The notes under the pieces: generated by a model
The model's input: only the letters and a program-made list of their open reading frames with translations
Told to the model about the DNA's origin: nothing
Databases searched by the model: none
Assembly (NCBI GenBank): GCA_016937915.1
Contig: JAFGVR010000084.1
Span: 1-17,773, forward strand
DNA length: 17,773 nt
Direction: 5' to 3'
Source of the DNA: Campylobacterales bacterium
GTDB lineage: Bacteria; Campylobacterota; Campylobacteria; Campylobacterales; Sulfurimonadaceae
Shown here: positions 7,957 through 16,310 of the stretch, piece after piece
Layout: every line of letters begins with the position of its first letter
How positions within the stretch are numbered: the first letter of the stretch is position 1
Program-made: the position numbers and the translations under genes

Positions 7957-9996
7957 TTGAGCAAAGTCTATTTCTCAACTTGGAGAGGGGAGTCTATAAA
8001 TAACATAGGCAAACCGCAAGAAGAGTGGGAAGAATCAGCTTATAAACTACCTGTAATGTACAATACAGACACTAATTCAAAAGCTTTTATCGGCTGGGAT
8101 GGTGTATCTTTATTTGATGCAGATATAGATGTAGTTCGCTTAGCTACTGAGTACGCAGCACAATATCAAGTATATTCTGAAGCGTGTGGTAGATGTGCAC
8201 CTGGAAGATGGGGTGGGCGTATATTATACGATATGCTTGACAAGATTGCACGCGGCGAGGGAAGTTTGGCTGATTTGGATCACTTGAAAGAGATATGTTC
8301 AAGTATGCAGCTTACTTCAAAATGTGAGATTGGTAAAACGGTTCCAAACCCAATTTTAGATCTTTTAAAACATTTTGAAGATACTTTTTTAGAGTGCATA
8401 AACGAACAAAAAAAGTCAAAACACTACGATGCAAAAGTTGATTATATAGCAAAAATCACTGCACCTTGTACAGATATGTGTCCAGCACATGTTGACATAC
8501 CTGGATATATAGAGGGTGTTAGGGATTTAAGATTTGATGATTCTTTAATGGCTACTCGTCAAACTATGCCTCTAGCTCATGTTTGTGGTCGTGTATGTCC
8601 GCATCCTTGTGAAGATGCATGTCGCCGTACTAACCTTGATTCACCTATCGCTATTATGGAGCTTAAACGCCTTGGTGCTGATTATGAAACAGATCATGGA
8701 TTTGGATTTTTCCACCCTATGAAGAAAAAACCATCAATTGGTAAAAAAGTAGCTATAGTTGGAGCTGGTCCTGCAGGACTTACTAACGCTTACTATTTAG
8801 CTGCTGAGGGTGTTGAAGTAGATGTATATGAAGAGCTTCCAGTTTTAGGTGGTGAGGTTACTGTTGGTGTTCCTCAGTACCGTATGCCTTGGGAGAAGTA
8901 CATAAAAGATATCGAATGTGTAAAAGATATGGGTGTTAACTTTATCATGAATCATAAAGTTACTGCTGATGATATGCGTCGTTTTGAAGAGGAATACGAT
9001 GCTACCATGATAGCATCTGGTACAAGACTTTCTAAAAAAGTTTATTGTGAAAATGAGCGTGCAGATATAAAAGGTTATTGGGGAGCTATCGATTTTCTTG
9101 ACTGGGTAAACCTGTATGAGAAGTTTGATATAAAAACTCCAAAACATATCCAAGAGCAACAACTACTTACTACTGATTATGTTGACTTAACTGGTAAAAC
9201 AGTTGTTTGTGTAGGTGGTGGTTTTACATCTATGGATGTTGTTCGCTGTTCTGTTCGTGCTGGTGCTAAAAAAGTTATCATGATTTATCGTCGTGATGAG
9301 AAAACAATCATCCGTAATACAACTTATGAGGAGTATCACGAAGCTGTTGAAGAGGGTGTAGAGTTTATTTTCCACTCAGCAGTTGCAGAGATGATAGATG
9401 AAGATAATGTCTTGAAACAACTTGTTATAGATAAGTTTGAGTTAGTTCCAGATCCAAACGGTGGTCGTGATCAACTTGTAAAAATCGAGGGAGCGTCTGA
9501 GACTATAGATGTTGATTATCTTATCCCTGCGGTTTCTCAAGCGGCTGATTTTAGCCATATACCACAAGAGTGGGAGTTAGCTAAAACTTCATGGAATTCA
9601 CTTCAAACAAATGGTAAAGACTATATGACTTCACGCAAAGGAATCTTTGCTGCGGGTGATTGTGAGTATGGTCCTATGACGATAGTAAATGCTGTTGGTC
9701 AAGCAAAAAGAGCGGCTTCTGTTATGCTTAGATATGTACAAACTGGTGAGATAACTTTAACTGATGATGAGATTATGGAAGATCACTTATCTAAGTTAAA
9801 AGTTTATAATAAGAGTGAAAAAGTAACAGGTTGGCTTCCAGGTGTTCCTAGAGAAAAAAGTGACATCCTTGATCTTGATATAAGAAAACAAAAGTTTAAC
9901 AATACTGAGGTTAACTTTGGTTTTACTCAAGAACAAGCTATCCATGAAGCAAATCGTTGTATGAGATGTTACTATATAGCTATGGTAGCTAAGTAG
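7957..9996 (+). CDS. NuoF-position FAD/Fe-S oxidoreductase: NuoF-type Fe-S domain fused to GltD/SfrB-like NAD(P)H module
   Basis: Probable electron-input subunit replacing NuoF, 679 residues with a TTG start. Residues about 60-150 match the C-terminal [4Fe-4S] (N3) domain of NuoF: C77, C80, then Gly83 where the third Cys should be, and C123 in KCEIGKTVPNPI, all at family spacing. The FMN/NADH Rossmann domain of NuoF is absent. Residues about 155-250 form a dihydropyrimidine-dehydrogenase/GltD-type Fe-S domain with Cys171, 175, 210, 214, 218 and 222 (PCTDMCPAHVDIPGYI; CGRVCPHPCEDACRR). Then come the FAD site VAIVGAGPAGL (265-275), the NAD(P) site VCVGGGFTSMD (417-427) followed by YRR (444-446), and the FAD-closing GIFAAGDCEYGPMT. 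The C-terminus has RCMRC (667-671). The layout resembles Geobacter SfrB and NADPH-linked glutamate synthase small chains. Function as NAD(P)H dehydrogenase of complex I, or as a ferredoxin/flavodoxin-linked transhydrogenase, is inferred from position. Confidence 0.85.
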   Translation: MSKVYFSTWRGESINNIGKPQEEWEESAYKLPVMYNTDTNSKAFIGWDGVSLFDADIDVVRLATEYAAQYQVYSEACGRCAPGRWGGRILYDMLDKIARGEGSLADLDHLKEICSSMQLTSKCEIGKTVPNPILDLLKHFEDTFLECINEQKKSKHYDAKVDYIAKITAPCTDMCPAHVDIPGYIEGVRDLRFDDSLMATRQTMPLAHVCGRVCPHPCEDACRRTNLDSPIAIMELKRLGADYETDHGFGFFHPMKKKPSIGKKVAIVGAGPAGLTNAYYLAAEGVEVDVYEELPVLGGEVTVGVPQYRMPWEKYIKDIECVKDMGVNFIMNHKVTADDMRRFEEEYDATMIASGTRLSKKVYCENERADIKGYWGAIDFLDWVNLYEKFDIKTPKHIQEQQLLTTDYVDLTGKTVVCVGGGFTSMDVVRCSVRAGAKKVIMIYRRDEKTIIRNTTYEEYHEAVEEGVEFIFHSAVAEMIDEDNVLKQLVIDKFELVPDPNGGRDQLVKIEGASETIDVDYLIPAVSQAADFSHIPQEWELAKTSWNSLQTNGKDYMTSRKGIFAAGDCEYGPMTIVNAVGQAKRAASVMLRYVQTGEITLTDDEIMEDHLSKLKVYNKSEKVTGWLPGVPREKSDILDLDIRKQKFNNTEVNFGFTQEQAIHEANRCMRCYYIAMVAK

Positions 9997-10012
9997 AAAG
10001 GGGGTATGTGAA

Positions 10013-12202
10013 ATGATTAATTTTAAGATCAACGGTATCTCAGCTCAAGCTAAAAAAGGGGAGACTATCTTACAAGTAGCTCGTAGAATGGGTATGTATA
10101 TCCCTACTATGTGTTACCTATCAAAAGCTAATCCAAATGCATCTTGTAGGATGTGCATCGTTGAAGCAAAAGATGTTAACGGTTTTGTACTTAGCTGTAA
10201 CACTCCTCCAACAGAGGGTGCAGAGTTTTTTACAGACTCACCAGCACTTTTTAAAGAGCGTCAAAACATCATGAAACTCTACAATGTTAACCACCCGCTT
10301 CAGTGTGGTGTGTGTGACAAAAGTGGAGAGTGTGAGCTTCAAAACAAAACTTTAGAGTTTGGTGTAGCTGAGCAGAGTTTTGCTGTTCGTGATCAGGCTC
10401 GTAAAAAGAAAAAGTGGGGTGTTCATACTTATGACCCATCTTTATGTATCCTTTGTGAAAAGTGTACAACTGTTTGTCATGAGATAGTTGGTAGTGAAGC
10501 TTTATATATAGAGGTTGGTGGATATAAATCTCATATAGATATAAACCTTAAAAACTGTATCCAGTGTGGTGAGTGTGTATCTGTTTGCCCTGTTGGTGCT
10601 ATGGCTTCAACTGAGTTTAAATACACTTCAAACGCATGGGAGATGAAAAAAGTACCATCTAGTTGTGCTCATTGTTCAAGTGCATGTTCACTAAACTATG
10701 AGGTTAAAGATGGTGAGATAAAAAGAGTTACAAATGAAGCTGAATTCTCTTCACTTTGTGGAGCAGGTAGATTTGGTTTTGATTTTGCGAACAATGTATC
10801 TGCAAAAGACTCTGAAGCGTTTGATAAAGCGGTAGCTGCATTTAGGGATGCTAAAAATGTTGTGTTTAATTCATACATAACAAACGAAGAGGCGTACCTT
10901 TTAAATCAGCTAAAACAAAAACTTGGATTTAACCTTGTAAATGATGAAGCAAGAGCGTTTAAAACTTTTATGAAGGCATTTGCATCTACAGCTGGTGAAT
11001 CACTTTACAGTGCTACACTTGATGATGTTAGAGCAAGTGATTATGCTATAAGTGTTGGATGCTCAATTGCGAGTGATAACCCTATGGTTAAGTTTGCTTT
11101 ATCTCAAGCAGTTGGGTATAAAAAAGCGTTTGTTGCTTCTATCCACCCTGTAGAGGAATCTGCTATCGCAAATGTTATCTCTTTATTTGTTAAAAATGAG
11201 GTTGGTAGCGAAGAGGCAGCTCTAGCTATGATAGCTGATGCGTTTGTTGAAGACAAATCAACTCAAAAAGAGTTTTTTGATTCGCTTGATTTTGGATATT
11301 TGAGTGGTGAGAGCAATATCTCTGAAGAAGAGATAGCTATTCTAAAACAAAAATATGCAAGGAAAAAATCTCCAGTGCTTATACTTGGAGCTGATGTTAT
11401 AAATCATAAATCTGCATCTAACATAGGTAGAATCGCTGGATTTATCCAAAAAAATACTCAGTTTAAAGTTTTAGTAGTGCCACCAGTTACAAACACTTTT
11501 GGTGTTAGCCTAATTTGTGATTTGGATGAAAAAACTGCTGGTTATACAGTTGGATACAATGTAAAAGGTGACTTTACTCTAAGTGCTAAAGGTGATGGTG
11601 ATTTAGATATGCCTGCACTAAACAGCCAAGAGGGAACTTTTGTAAACATCGATAAAGATTTGGTTGTTTTAAATGCAGCAGCAAGTTATAAAGGTTATGA
11701 GTTAAACGACATTGCATCAGCACTTGGTGTTAAAACTCAAAATGTTATAGATTATACATCTAAACTTGGATTTAAAGATGTAGAGTTTGATGATTTAGAA
11801 AACTACTATGACAATGTTGGAAATGCTTATCGCGGTTACAAGATAGAATCAAAATCAACTTCAGCGGATGCAAAAATTCAAGAGGTTACAGAGCTTGGTG
11901 AGTACAACGGAAGTGTAGTTTATGATAGAGATCCTATCAGCCAATTTAGCCCTTTTACTAAAGATTGTAAACAGATTAAAGGTAATCTTGATCTAATCGG
12001 TTCAGAGCAATTTTCAATAGCTGCGAAGATAAAATCTGGTGATAATGTGAAGTTTAGTGTAAATGGTGTTGAATTTGTAAGACATTTTAGGGTTGATAGA
12101 CATATGAAAGGTACAGTTGCGTATAATCCTGTATTTGATATAGATTCTAAAACTTCAGAATATAGATACAACCAAGTGAAGATAGAGGTAATAAATGGAT
12201 AA
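10013..12202 (+). CDS. nuoG: NADH-quinone oxidoreductase subunit G, first copy
   Basis: Large Fe-S subunit of the peripheral arm. The 729 residues carry, in order: a [2Fe-2S] site (C34, C45, C48, C62); the His-Cys3 N5 site (H94, C98, C101, C107); a full ferredoxin cluster (C145, C148, C151, C155); a second (C182, C185, C188, C192); and an N7-type site (C218, C221, C225, C249). A molybdopterin-oxidoreductase-like domain without obvious active-site Cys follows to about 580, then a short C-terminal domain. Canonical NuoG has one CxxCxxC...C cluster where this has two complete ones, as in [FeFe] hydrogenases and NAD(P)-linked formate dehydrogenases. An AAAGGGGG sequence (9997-10004) precedes the ATG. 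The stop overlaps the second nuoG copy by eight bases. Position between the NuoF-like gene and nuoH supports complex I over a free-standing enzyme. Confidence 0.92.
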   Translation: MINFKINGISAQAKKGETILQVARRMGMYIPTMCYLSKANPNASCRMCIVEAKDVNGFVLSCNTPPTEGAEFFTDSPALFKERQNIMKLYNVNHPLQCGVCDKSGECELQNKTLEFGVAEQSFAVRDQARKKKKWGVHTYDPSLCILCEKCTTVCHEIVGSEALYIEVGGYKSHIDINLKNCIQCGECVSVCPVGAMASTEFKYTSNAWEMKKVPSSCAHCSSACSLNYEVKDGEIKRVTNEAEFSSLCGAGRFGFDFANNVSAKDSEAFDKAVAAFRDAKNVVFNSYITNEEAYLLNQLKQKLGFNLVNDEARAFKTFMKAFASTAGESLYSATLDDVRASDYAISVGCSIASDNPMVKFALSQAVGYKKAFVASIHPVEESAIANVISLFVKNEVGSEEAALAMIADAFVEDKSTQKEFFDSLDFGYLSGESNISEEEIAILKQKYARKKSPVLILGADVINHKSASNIGRIAGFIQKNTQFKVLVVPPVTNTFGVSLICDLDEKTAGYTVGYNVKGDFTLSAKGDGDLDMPALNSQEGTFVNIDKDLVVLNAAASYKGYELNDIASALGVKTQNVIDYTSKLGFKDVEFDDLENYYDNVGNAYRGYKIESKSTSADAKIQEVTELGEYNGSVVYDRDPISQFSPFTKDCKQIKGNLDLIGSEQFSIAAKIKSGDNVKFSVNGVEFVRHFRVDRHMKGTVAYNPVFDIDSKTSEYRYNQVKIEVING

Positions 12203-14690
12203 TAAGATTACTATAAATATTGATGGAAAAGAGATTCAAACGCAAGAGGGTGAGTATATTTTAAATGCTGCTCGTGCGAATGATATTTTCATCCCTGCAA
12301 TATGTTATTTGACTAGATGTAGCCCGACCTTAGCTTGTCGTATATGTCTAGTTGAGGCAGATGGCAAACAGGTTTATGCTTGTAATGCTAAATGTAAAGA
12401 TGGTATGAACATAACTACTACTACTGAAAACATCGCAAAAGAGCGTCGTGCTATTATGGAGGTTTATGATGTAAACCATCCATTACAGTGTGGTGTTTGT
12501 GATCAATCAGGGGAGTGTGAACTTCAAAACTATACATTAGAGATTGGTGTTGATTCTCAAAACTATGCTATCAAAGATGTACATAGACCAGCAAAAGACT
12601 GGGGACACTTACATTATGATGCTGGACTTTGTATAGTTTGTGAGAGATGTGTAACTGCATGTAAAGATATGATAGGTGATAACTCACTTAAAACTATCAA
12701 GCGTGGTTCAGATGCAATCGATGCTCAGTACAAAGAGGAGATGCCAAAAGATGCTTACGCTATGTGGAACAAGCTTAACAAATCTATCATCGGTTTATCA
12801 AACGGAACTGATGAGGATTTAGATTGTACATCTTGTGGTGAGTGTGCAGCTGTTTGTCCTGTTGGAGCGTTGGTTGATACTAAGTTTATGTACACTACAA
12901 ACGCTTGGGAGTTAAACAGAATCCCTGCAACTTGTGGACACTGTAGTGCTGGTTGTCAAATAAACTATGAGGTAAAACATACAAGTATCGAAAACCCTGA
13001 AGATAAGATTTACCGTGTAACAAATGAGTGGAACTATGTGTCACTTTGTGGAGCTGGTAGATACGGATTTGATTACCAAAATGCAGATGCTAAAAAAGAT
13101 GAAGTTGCATTTAACAAGGCAGTTGAAGCTTTCAAAAAAGCAGATGCTATCAAGTTTACTTCAACTATCACAAACGAAGAGGCACTTATCTTAGAAAAAC
13201 TAAGAGAGAAATATGGGTATAAACTTGTAAATGAAGATGCAAGAAGTTTCCAAACTTTCTTAAAAGATTACTCAGCTGTAAGTGGAACTACCCTTTATGG
13301 AAGTGATCTAAAAGAGGTAGCTGCGAGTGATTTTATAGTAAGTATTGGTTCTGCACTAAAGAGTGACAATCCAAATGCAAGATATGCTTTAAATAACTCA
13401 ATGACTGTAAATAAGGGTGCTGGTATATATTTTCACCCAGTAAAAGATCCAATCATAGAGGGACTTAACAAAAACCTAATCACAGTAAACCATAAACCTC
13501 TTCTTGAGGAGGCTGCTTTATACCTTTTACTTGATCTATTTGGTGATAAAGAGAAGATGCCATCAAGTGTAGCTCAGTATCTTGAATCATTTCACTCTAA
13601 AAAAATTGTAACAGTAACTGAGACTATAAAAGAGAGTGTTACTGAGATAGTTAAAGAGATGAAACTAAATGAAGAGACTGGCGTAGAAGAAGAAGTTGAA
13701 GTAGAAAAAACTAAAATGGTTCCTAAAAAAGTATCTAAAGAGGTTGAAGTTGAAGATAACCGCCTTTTAGAGATTTTGGGTGCTAGTGAAAGTTTTATGG
13801 ATGATTTAGATAAACAACTAAAGAAAAAAGAGAGTTTTGCTCTAATCGTTGGAGCAGATCTATACAACCATCCAAAAGCTAAAAACCTTGCTCGTTTATG
13901 TGCATTAGTTGAAAAGTATGCTGGATTTAAACTTGTTATGATCCCAACTCTTACAAATACTTTGGGTGTATCTATGATAAATGAGTTATCAGATGAGAGT
14001 GGAAAATATACTATAGGTTATAACACTAAAGGTGATTTTACTCTTTCAGCTTTAGGTGATGGTGATCTTGATATGCCTGCACTTAACCAACAAGAGGGTA
14101 CCCTTACATCTATAAACAAAAATGTAAACCCTACAAATGCTGCGATAGGTTATAACGGATATACTTTAGCAGATATAGCAAACGCTTTAGGGGTTGAGTC
14201 TAAAAACACTATAGATTTTACAGCACAGCTTCCAGAGTCTAAAGGTTTCTCAAATATCGCTTTTGATGATTTAGAAGATTATTATACAAATGCTGGAGAA
14301 GAGGTTAGAGGTTATAAACTTCAAAATATCTCTGTAGAAGTAAATAGTGATGAGAGTGTAGAGAAGTTTGAAGAGAGTATGGCTATGGACTCAACTATTA
14401 TCTATATGGCAAATCCAGTTAGACAATTTAGTGAGTTTACAAATAAAGCTAGCGGACTTGATGAAGTTAGTGGTGTATATATGAGTGAAGAGTATCTAAA
14501 AGGCTCTGATTTTAACGAGGGTGATAGCGTAAGAGTTAAAAATGAAAATGGTGAGATAGTTGCAAAAATCGTAAGTGACAATAAAATCGCTGGTGATATT
14601 GTAGTTATTCCAACTTTTGATTCTAAATTAAATTCAGAGGCTCTGTTTAGTGGTTACCGCTTTGCTACAGCTTCGATAGAAAGGGTGTAA
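12195..14690 (+). CDS. nuoG2: NADH-quinone oxidoreductase subunit G, second copy (tandem paralogue)
   Basis: An 831-residue paralogue of the preceding gene, collinear along its whole length. Cluster ligands: C37, C48, C51, C63; H95, C99, C102, C108; C146, C149, C152, C156; C211, C214, C217, C221; C247, C250, C254, C285. The MoCo-like domain shares long blocks with copy 1, including GDFTLSA.GDGDLDMPALN.QEGT (about 613-636). Two inserts set it apart. One is about 28 residues between the two ferredoxin clusters (about 165-205). The other is a highly charged, repetitive stretch at about 470-522 (ETIKESVTEIVKEMK, then EEEVEVEKTK and KEVEVEDN) that looks like an extended or coiled-coil linker. Its start lies inside the end of copy 1, so translation is coupled. 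It may form a second Fe-S branch or replace copy 1 under other conditions; the sequence does not say which. Confidence 0.9.
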   Translation: MDNKITINIDGKEIQTQEGEYILNAARANDIFIPAICYLTRCSPTLACRICLVEADGKQVYACNAKCKDGMNITTTTENIAKERRAIMEVYDVNHPLQCGVCDQSGECELQNYTLEIGVDSQNYAIKDVHRPAKDWGHLHYDAGLCIVCERCVTACKDMIGDNSLKTIKRGSDAIDAQYKEEMPKDAYAMWNKLNKSIIGLSNGTDEDLDCTSCGECAAVCPVGALVDTKFMYTTNAWELNRIPATCGHCSAGCQINYEVKHTSIENPEDKIYRVTNEWNYVSLCGAGRYGFDYQNADAKKDEVAFNKAVEAFKKADAIKFTSTITNEEALILEKLREKYGYKLVNEDARSFQTFLKDYSAVSGTTLYGSDLKEVAASDFIVSIGSALKSDNPNARYALNNSMTVNKGAGIYFHPVKDPIIEGLNKNLITVNHKPLLEEAALYLLLDLFGDKEKMPSSVAQYLESFHSKKIVTVTETIKESVTEIVKEMKLNEETGVEEEVEVEKTKMVPKKVSKEVEVEDNRLLEILGASESFMDDLDKQLKKKESFALIVGADLYNHPKAKNLARLCALVEKYAGFKLVMIPTLTNTLGVSMINELSDESGKYTIGYNTKGDFTLSALGDGDLDMPALNQQEGTLTSINKNVNPTNAAIGYNGYTLADIANALGVESKNTIDFTAQLPESKGFSNIAFDDLEDYYTNAGEEVRGYKLQNISVEVNSDESVEKFEESMAMDSTIIYMANPVRQFSEFTNKASGLDEVSGVYMSEEYLKGSDFNEGDSVRVKNENGEIVAKIVSDNKIAGDIVVIPTFDSKLNSEALFSGYRFATASIERV

Positions 14691-14693
14691 TAT

Positions 14694-15671
14694 ATGGAAG
14701 CATATTTAATAGAAACGGTTATTAAAGTCGTTGTAGTATTATTGATATTTTCAGCACTTGCTGGTATCGGTACATACTTTGAAAGAAAGGTTCTTGCATT
14801 TATGCAACGCCGTTTAGGTCCAATGTATGTTGGTCCTTATGGATTGTTGCAAGTTGCGGCAGATGGTGTAAAACTTTTTACAAAAGAGGATATTATCCCA
14901 ACTGGTGTAGTTGCTAAGATATTTAAGATAGCTCCTGTTATTACAGCTGCTACTGCATTTATGGCTGCAGCTGCTATACCGTTTTTGCCTCAGTTTGAGA
15001 TATTTGGATACACTGTTCATCCAATTATTGCTGATGTAAATATCGGTATCCTTTATGTTCTTGGTGTTATGGCTATAGGACTTTATGGACCATTACTTGG
15101 TGGTATGGCATCTGCTAATAAGTACTCACTTATCTCAGCTGCTAGAAGTGCTGCGGTATTTATCTCTTATGAGGTTGTAACGGGTCTTTCTATACTTGCT
15201 CCTATCATGATGGTTGGTTCATTATCTCTTGTAGATTTTAACAACTATCAAGTGGAAAATGGTTGGATAGTATGGTCACAACCTGTTGCATTTATTTTAT
15301 TTTGGATAGCTGCTTTTGCTGAAACTGGTCGTACACCATTTCACCTTATAGCAAATGACCATGAGATAATCGATGGTTTTGGTACTGAGTACTCTGGTAT
15401 GAGATGGGGTCTTTTCTTTATCGGTGAGTATGCAAATATGTTCTTTATCTCATTTGTTATCCCATTACTTTTCTTAGGTGGTTTTGGTGATGGTAGTGTG
15501 ATGGGTGCATTGGCACTTCTTGGTAAAGTTGCATTTTTCTTTTTCTTCTTCTTATGGACAAGAGCTGCATGGCCAGATGTAAGACCAGATCAATTGATGT
15601 GGTTATGTTGGAAAGTACTTATGCCAATAGCAGTGATTAATGTAGTTATCACTGGTATCGTGATGATGTAA
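14694..15671 (+). CDS. nuoH: NADH-quinone oxidoreductase subunit H (membrane)
   Basis: Membrane subunit that anchors the peripheral arm and forms the entrance and floor of the quinone cavity. The 325 residues form about eight hydrophobic segments. Hallmarks are ERKVLAFMQRRLGPMYVGPYG (30-50), Glu160 in the SYEV segment, and the third cytoplasmic loop AETGRTPFHLIANDHEI with TEYSGM (209-236). Compared with the widespread ETNR.PFDL.EGESELV form, Asp is His217 and one loop Glu is Ala220, while Asp222 and Glu224 are kept. A run of six Phe occurs near residue 283. AAGGG (14681-14685) precedes the ATG by eight bases, three bases after the nuoG2 stop. Confidence 0.96.
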   Translation: MEAYLIETVIKVVVVLLIFSALAGIGTYFERKVLAFMQRRLGPMYVGPYGLLQVAADGVKLFTKEDIIPTGVVAKIFKIAPVITAATAFMAAAAIPFLPQFEIFGYTVHPIIADVNIGILYVLGVMAIGLYGPLLGGMASANKYSLISAARSAAVFISYEVVTGLSILAPIMMVGSLSLVDFNNYQVENGWIVWSQPVAFILFWIAAFAETGRTPFHLIANDHEIIDGFGTEYSGMRWGLFFIGEYANMFFISFVIPLLFLGGFGDGSVMGALALLGKVAFFFFFFLWTRAAWPDVRPDQLMWLCWKVLMPIAVINVVITGIVMM

Positions 15672-15685
15672 GGGGGAGATGGATA

Positions 15686-16300
15686 ATGTTAGAAGATTTC
15701 AAAAACAGAAATGTATCTGAAGATACTTACTATAAAGTAGATATTGAAGCCTATCCAGTAACTGGATGGGATAAGTTTAAAAGAGTTGTGCAAAGAACTT
15801 TCAAAGGTGAGCTTTTTGTGGGTCTTTGGGTAGTTATGCGTGAGATGATCGATTTTAAGATCCATACTGTTCAGTATCCTGAAGAGAAGATGCCAATAGG
15901 GCCAAGATACCGTGCAATTCATGAGATGAAAAGACTTTTAGAGTCAAACACTGAGAGATGTATCGGTTGTGGTCTTTGTGAGAAGATCTGTATCTCAAAC
16001 TGTATAAAGATAGATACTAAGATAGATCAGAACTCTCGTAAAGAGGTGAGTGAATATAGCATAAATCTAGGTCGTTGTATCTTCTGTGGTTATTGTGCAG
16101 AGGTTTGTCCAGAACTTGCTATCACTCATGGTGGAAGATATGAAAATGCATCTGATCAAAGGGAACACTTTGTTATGTATGAAGATATGTTAACACCAAT
16201 AGATGTTATGAAAGCCAACGCTCAAAAAGAGTTTGAAGGTTTTGGTGCTATCACACCACATGAAGATGAGCGTGTTAAGAAAACACCTCTAGCATATTAA
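15686..16300 (+). CDS. nuoI: NADH-quinone oxidoreductase subunit I, carries N6a and N6b
   Basis: Q-module ferredoxin-like subunit passing electrons from NuoG to cluster N2 in NuoB. Two [4Fe-4S] motifs are present: C92, C95, C98, C102 (RCIGCGLCEKIC) and C131, C134, C137, C141 (RCIFCGYCAEVCPE). The first lacks the usual Pro after its fourth Cys and has an extra Cys106 (ISNCI). The amphipathic N-terminal region contains a hydrophobic stretch (ELFVGLWVVMREMIDF, 42-57) that probably lies on the membrane. GGGGGAG at 15672-15678 precedes the ATG. Length (204) is slightly above bacterial NuoI, mainly through the C-terminal tail. Confidence 0.96.
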   Translation: MLEDFKNRNVSEDTYYKVDIEAYPVTGWDKFKRVVQRTFKGELFVGLWVVMREMIDFKIHTVQYPEEKMPIGPRYRAIHEMKRLLESNTERCIGCGLCEKICISNCIKIDTKIDQNSRKEVSEYSINLGRCIFCGYCAEVCPELAITHGGRYENASDQREHFVMYEDMLTPIDVMKANAQKEFEGFGAITPHEDERVKKTPLAY

Positions 16301-16310
16301 GGAGTTTGGA

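Noticed and set aside
8845..9162. 105-codon open frame on the - strand within the NuoF-like gene
   Set aside because: Composition is that of antisense to an AT-rich gene, with no motif; the + strand frame is strongly supported.
10013..14690. The two nuoG genes as subunits of a formate dehydrogenase or [FeFe] hydrogenase
   Set aside because: Although the twin ferredoxin clusters resemble those enzymes, no H-cluster motifs or MoCo-ligand Cys/SeCys were seen, and both genes sit inside the nuo operon.
15533..15556. T-rich run in nuoH as a programmed frameshift or slippage site
   Set aside because: It encodes six Phe in a membrane helix, the frame continues intact to a normal C-terminus, and no alternative frame product is apparent.
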